Positions 61,276 to 64,000 of a stretch of DNA of 64,000 nucleotides are shown piece after piece. The notes under the pieces are model-generated. The model made no database searches, had not been told where the DNA came from, and worked only from the letters and a program-made list of their open reading frames with translations. A program made the translations under genes and the position numbers. Source of the DNA: Ascidiaceihabitans sp034111945. GTDB taxonomy: Bacteria > Pseudomonadota > Alphaproteobacteria > Rhodobacterales > Rhodobacteraceae. The stretch covers positions 1 through 64,000 of the forward strand of contig JBLHSG010000019.1 in assembly GCA_047626725.1 (NCBI GenBank). Direction: 5' to 3'. Positions within the stretch are counted from its first letter, which is position 1. Every line of letters begins with the position of its first letter.

Positions 61276-62301
61276 ATGACACAAACCACGTTTACCCCTC
61301 GCGTTTTCTCGGGCATCCAGCCATCAGGCGGCCTGACCTTGGGCAACTATCTGGGGGCGATCAAACGGTTCGTAACGATGCAAGACGAGGTCGCGCAATC
61401 GATCTATTGCATGGTCGATCTGCACGCGATCACGGTCTGGCAGGACCCCAAAGATTTACAACACAACACCCGCGAATTGGCGGCAGGGTTTATCGCATCA
61501 GGCATCAGCCCTGAAAAATCGATCCTGATCAATCAATCCCAAGTGCCAGAACACGCGCAACTGGGGTGGATTTTCAACTGCGTCGCCCGCATGGGCTGGA
61601 TGCAGCGGATGACCCAATTCAAGGACAAGGCCGGCAAAAACGCGCAGAACGTGTCACTTGGGCTGTTCGGATATCCCGCGCTGATGGCCGCCGACATTCT
61701 GGTGTATCACGCCACGCACGTGCCTGTGGGCGAGGATCAGAAACAGCATCTGGAACTGACCCGCGACATCGCGACCAAATTCAATCACGACTACGGCGTT
61801 GATTTTTTCCCGATCACCGAACCGGTCATCGAAGGTGCGGCGACCCGCGTGATGTCCTTGCGTGACGGTGAAAAGAAGATGTCCAAGTCCGATCCTTCTG
61901 ACGCCTCGCGCATCAACATGACCGATGACACCGACACGATCGCCAAGAAAATCCGCAAGGCCAAAACCGACGCCGACGCGCTCCCCTCCGAGGCCAAAGG
62001 GCTTGAGGGCCGTGCCGAGGCGCGCAATCTGGTCAACATCTATGCGGCTTTGGCCGACATGAGCGTCGATCAGGTTTTGGCGGATGTTGGCGGCAAGAAC
62101 TTTGGTGATTTCAAACCGATGCTGGCCGAACTGGCTGTGGCCAAACTGTCCCCGATCTCGGGCGAAATGGCGCGGCTGATGTCAGACCCTGCGGAAATTG
62201 ATCGCATTTTGGCCAAAGGCGCGCTGCAAGCCCGCGAAATTACTGTGCCTATTTTGCAGAAAACCTACGACATTGTCGGCATGGTACGCCCCGCAGTTTG
62301 A
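61276..62301 (+). CDS. trpS: Tryptophanyl-tRNA synthetase
   Basis: A 341-residue class I synthetase. The HIGH-type motif is SGIQPSGGLTLGNYLGA and the KMSKS motif KKMSKSDPSDASR. GEDQKQHLELTRDIA marks the tryptophan pocket region. The start is ATG 61276; the frame is open upstream without homology. A clear terminator follows at 62309-62334. The murJ-trpS neighbourhood is common in alphaproteobacteria. Confidence 0.96.
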   Translation: MTQTTFTPRVFSGIQPSGGLTLGNYLGAIKRFVTMQDEVAQSIYCMVDLHAITVWQDPKDLQHNTRELAAGFIASGISPEKSILINQSQVPEHAQLGWIFNCVARMGWMQRMTQFKDKAGKNAQNVSLGLFGYPALMAADILVYHATHVPVGEDQKQHLELTRDIATKFNHDYGVDFFPITEPVIEGAATRVMSLRDGEKKMSKSDPSDASRINMTDDTDTIAKKIRKAKTDADALPSEAKGLEGRAEARNLVNIYAALADMSVDQVLADVGGKNFGDFKPMLAELAVAKLSPISGEMARLMSDPAEIDRILAKGALQAREITVPILQKTYDIVGMVRPAV

Positions 62302-62308
62302 TCCCGTA

Positions 62309-62334
62309 AGGTGGGCGTGTCGCCCACCTGTTTT
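62309..62334 (+). terminator. Rho-independent terminator of trpS
   Basis: AGGTGGGCG and CGCCCACCT form a perfect 9-bp stem with a three-base loop, followed by G and TTTT, eight bases after the trpS stop. Confidence 0.85.
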
Positions 62335-62402
62335 CGTTTGCGCCTTGAAACCCGACGCATTCGTCCAAACATGTGATCTGCCCGAACACACGAAAGAACC
62401 GC

Positions 62403-62981
62403 ATGCCAGCTCCCAATCTTGACGCCTTGAACTTCCTGCTCACACGCCGTTCACGACCTGCCAAAACGCTCGCAGGTCCAACACCGGATAACGCGACGCT
62501 GGAAAAATTGCTGACGGCCGCTGCGCGCACACCGGATCATGGCAAACTGGAACCTTGGCGTTTTATCGTCATCCAAAAAGGCGCAATGGCCCGCTTGGCC
62601 GACGTAGCCCAAGCACGCGGAACGGCCCTAGACCTTGATCCAGAACAGATCGCCAAAGGCCGCAGTCAATTCGACCAAGGGCATCTGGCCGTCGCTGTCA
62701 TCGAAGTCCACAAACCATCGCCAAAAGTTCCAGCACTTGAGCAAACCTATTCCGCAGGTGCGGTTTGTCTGGCCTTACTAAACGCCGCCCTCGCTGCAGG
62801 TTGGGGCGCAAACTGGCTTAGCGGTTGGACAAGCCATGATCGCGGGTTTATGCAAACTGCCTTTGATCTTGCCGATCACGAACGCATCGCCGGTTTCATT
62901 CACATCGGAACAGAAACCTCGACTCCGCCAGATCGCCCACGCCCGGATTTAGACGCCATAACCACTTGGATCGACGCATGA
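62403..62981 (+). CDS. Nitroreductase-family flavoprotein (YdjA-like)
   Basis: A 192-residue FMN enzyme of the small nitroreductase group. FMN contacts are RRSRPAKTLAGP near the start, ARTPDHGKLEPWRFIVI, and GWGANWLSGW in the second half. The short length resembles YdjA. The physiological substrate is unknown. Start ATG 62403. It overlaps the EI24 gene by four bases (ATGA). Confidence 0.88.
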   Translation: MPAPNLDALNFLLTRRSRPAKTLAGPTPDNATLEKLLTAAARTPDHGKLEPWRFIVIQKGAMARLADVAQARGTALDLDPEQIAKGRSQFDQGHLAVAVIEVHKPSPKVPALEQTYSAGAVCLALLNAALAAGWGANWLSGWTSHDRGFMQTAFDLADHERIAGFIHIGTETSTPPDRPRPDLDAITTWIDA

Positions 62982-63673
62982 TCTTATCATCGTTTTTCGC
63001 CGCCCTCGGGCAATTTGGTGATCCCCGGTTTCGCCGTGTCATGGGCCTTGGCATTGTCCTGACGATCGTGCTTTTAATCGGGGCAAGCGCTGGCTTTGTC
63101 TGGTTGTTGACCATGTTGGCCGGCGAATCCGCGTTCCTGCCCTTCTTGGGCGAAGTCCGCTGGCTTGACGATCTTGTCAGCTGGGGTTCGATCTTTTTGA
63201 TGTTCTTCTTGTCGATCTTTTTGATGGTGCCCGTGGCCTCTGCCATCACATCGATGTTTCTGGACGAAGTCGCCCAAGCCGTTGAAGACCGCCACTATCC
63301 AAACCTGCCACGCACCACGCCCGTGCCGTTTGGCGATGCCCTGCGCGACACTGTGAATTTTCTAGGTGTGTTGATTGGTGCAAACATTTTGGCGTTATTT
63401 GTCTATTTTTTGCTGCCAATCGGGGCCGTGTTTATCTTTTGGGGATTAAACGGATTTCTGCTGGGCCGTGAATATTTCATGCTGGCCGCGATGCGTCGGA
63501 TCGGACGCGATCAGGCAAAAGTATTGCGCAAACAGCACATCGGAACCATCTGGGTTGCTGGCATCTTGATGGCCATGCCCCTATCGATTCCGTTCGTAAA
63601 CCTGTTCATTCCGATCCTAGGTGCGGCAACATTTACCCACCTTTACCATCGTCTATTATCGAATCGAACCTAA
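62978..63673 (+). CDS. EI24/CysZ-like membrane protein
   Basis: A 231-residue inner-membrane protein with about four long hydrophobic segments and the EI24-domain pattern (SIFLMVPVASAITSMFLDEVAQAVEDRHYP). E. coli CysZ, the best known member, imports sulfate; other bacterial members have no assigned role. The start is ATG 62978, coupled to the nitroreductase gene; a TTG four codons earlier is possible. Its end overlaps DUF1467 by 41 bases. Confidence 0.85.
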   Translation: MILSSFFAALGQFGDPRFRRVMGLGIVLTIVLLIGASAGFVWLLTMLAGESAFLPFLGEVRWLDDLVSWGSIFLMFFLSIFLMVPVASAITSMFLDEVAQAVEDRHYPNLPRTTPVPFGDALRDTVNFLGVLIGANILALFVYFLLPIGAVFIFWGLNGFLLGREYFMLAAMRRIGRDQAKVLRKQHIGTIWVAGILMAMPLSIPFVNLFIPILGAATFTHLYHRLLSNRT

Positions 63674-63923
63674 AGAAATCCATGTGTTCCATGGTGATCA
63701 CTTCGGACAAAATGATGGCCGACACGATCCCCCAAATCACCAATGCAACACCGGTGGTGATCAGCGCTTTTTTCGGCAAATTGTGAACTTCGGGTGCGCC
63801 CGCGTGCGTGCCCGGTTCGACTTTACCCAAGTCACCTTGGGTTTTCACTTTGATCGGCAGCACCACCAAAAACGTCATCCACCAGATGACGGCCAGCAGG
63901 ACCAATGCGGATGTAATGCCCAT
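63633..63923 (-). CDS. DUF1467-family membrane protein
   Basis: A 96-residue protein with two membrane spans (MGITSALVLLAVIWWMTFLV; ALITTGVALVIWGIVSAIIL) joined by a polar loop (VKTQGDLGKVEPGTHAG), the pattern of DUF1467. The function is unknown. It starts three bases after the methylmalonyl-CoA epimerase gene, a standard pairing in alphaproteobacteria. Confidence 0.85.
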   Translation of the reverse strand: MGITSALVLLAVIWWMTFLVVLPIKVKTQGDLGKVEPGTHAGAPEVHNLPKKALITTGVALVIWGIVSAIILSEVITMEHMDFFRFDSIIDDGKGG

Positions 63924-63926
63924 GAT

Positions 63927-64000
63927 TTACACCTGCTCCAGTTCGACCAAACACCCGTTAAAGTCTTTGGGGTGCAGGAACAAAACCGGCTTGCCGTGCG
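63927..64000 (-). CDS. mce: Methylmalonyl-CoA epimerase, C-terminal end (gene cut by the window)
   Basis: The last 24 codons visible, read leftwards, give HGKPVLFLHPKDFNGCLVEL followed by EQV and a stop. This is the C-terminus of the VOC-fold epimerase that interconverts the two methylmalonyl-CoA forms in propionate breakdown; the Glu in VELEQV is the usual metal ligand. The rest lies beyond base 64000. DUF1467 follows after three bases. Confidence 0.85.
   Translation of the reverse strand, partial: HGKPVLFLHPKDFNGCLVELEQV

Noticed and set aside
1..64000. Search for tRNA or rRNA genes, CRISPR arrays, insertion sequences, integrases and prophage genes
   Set aside because: No cloverleaf, array of spaced direct repeats, transposase-like or integrase-like product was seen; the only regular direct repeats are the MORN codon units.

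Overview
The window is a gene-dense piece of a chromosome from a marine Roseobacter-group (Rhodobacterales) alphaproteobacterium. I infer this from the gene set and order: rpoH next to chaN, coaBC and dut; murJ followed by trpS; methylmalonyl-CoA epimerase followed by a DUF1467 gene; a tesA/ybbA/ybbP locus; and a reductive pyrimidine-degradation regulon with its own ABC importer. Base composition is moderate to high G+C, except for one visibly A+T-rich gene at 1879-2868. I see no rRNA, tRNA, insertion sequence, prophage or CRISPR array. Both edges cut genes (ettA on the left, mce on the right).

Layout. 1-5078: the end of ettA; a small accessory patch with an ettA-tail remnant, two inverted repeats and a SIR2-like gene; then an exported orphan, a cold-shock protein and an L,D-transpeptidase. 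5107-16555: pyrimidine catabolism. preT-preA (dihydropyrimidine dehydrogenase), hydA (dihydropyrimidinase) and hydC (beta-ureidopropionase) open the ring to beta-amino acids, and an NMT1/SsuA-type ABC importer shares the hydC-hydA transcript. A RutR-type repressor gene lies between the two units, and matching palindromes sit in front of both. Two low-complexity orphan genes are embedded there. 16599-27832: tesA divergent from ybbA-ybbP, a gamma-glutamylcyclotransferase-like gene, a MATE exporter, gltX, nadE and an 18-repeat MORN protein. 28569-30353: leuA behind a leucine-rich leader peptide and an attenuator. 31143-36761: the mreBCD-mrdA-rodA cell-shape operon. 36776-44925: ghrA, an M3 peptidase, an SGNH hydrolase, and a minus-strand cluster rpoH-chaN-coaBC-dut-moeB. 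45017-51589: cobU with a phosphatase, a GST, comM, an esterase, gshB, yraN and rsmI. 51678-64000: an LpoA-like lipoprotein, glnD, an iron-type alcohol dehydrogenase, an EamA transporter, rsgA, murJ, a rhomboid-fold protein lacking its catalytic residues, trpS, a nitroreductase, an EI24 protein, DUF1467 and mce.

Most of the window is core metabolism. The most distinctive signals are the leucine attenuator, the paired RutR-type operators, the 2 x 9 MORN super-repeat, the pseudo-rhomboid, and the SIR2-like patch with its two dyads beside a diverged copy of the ettA 3' end. I did not find a clear multi-gene undescribed system; the SIR2-like patch is the nearest candidate. No database searches were run; family names rest on motif recognition.
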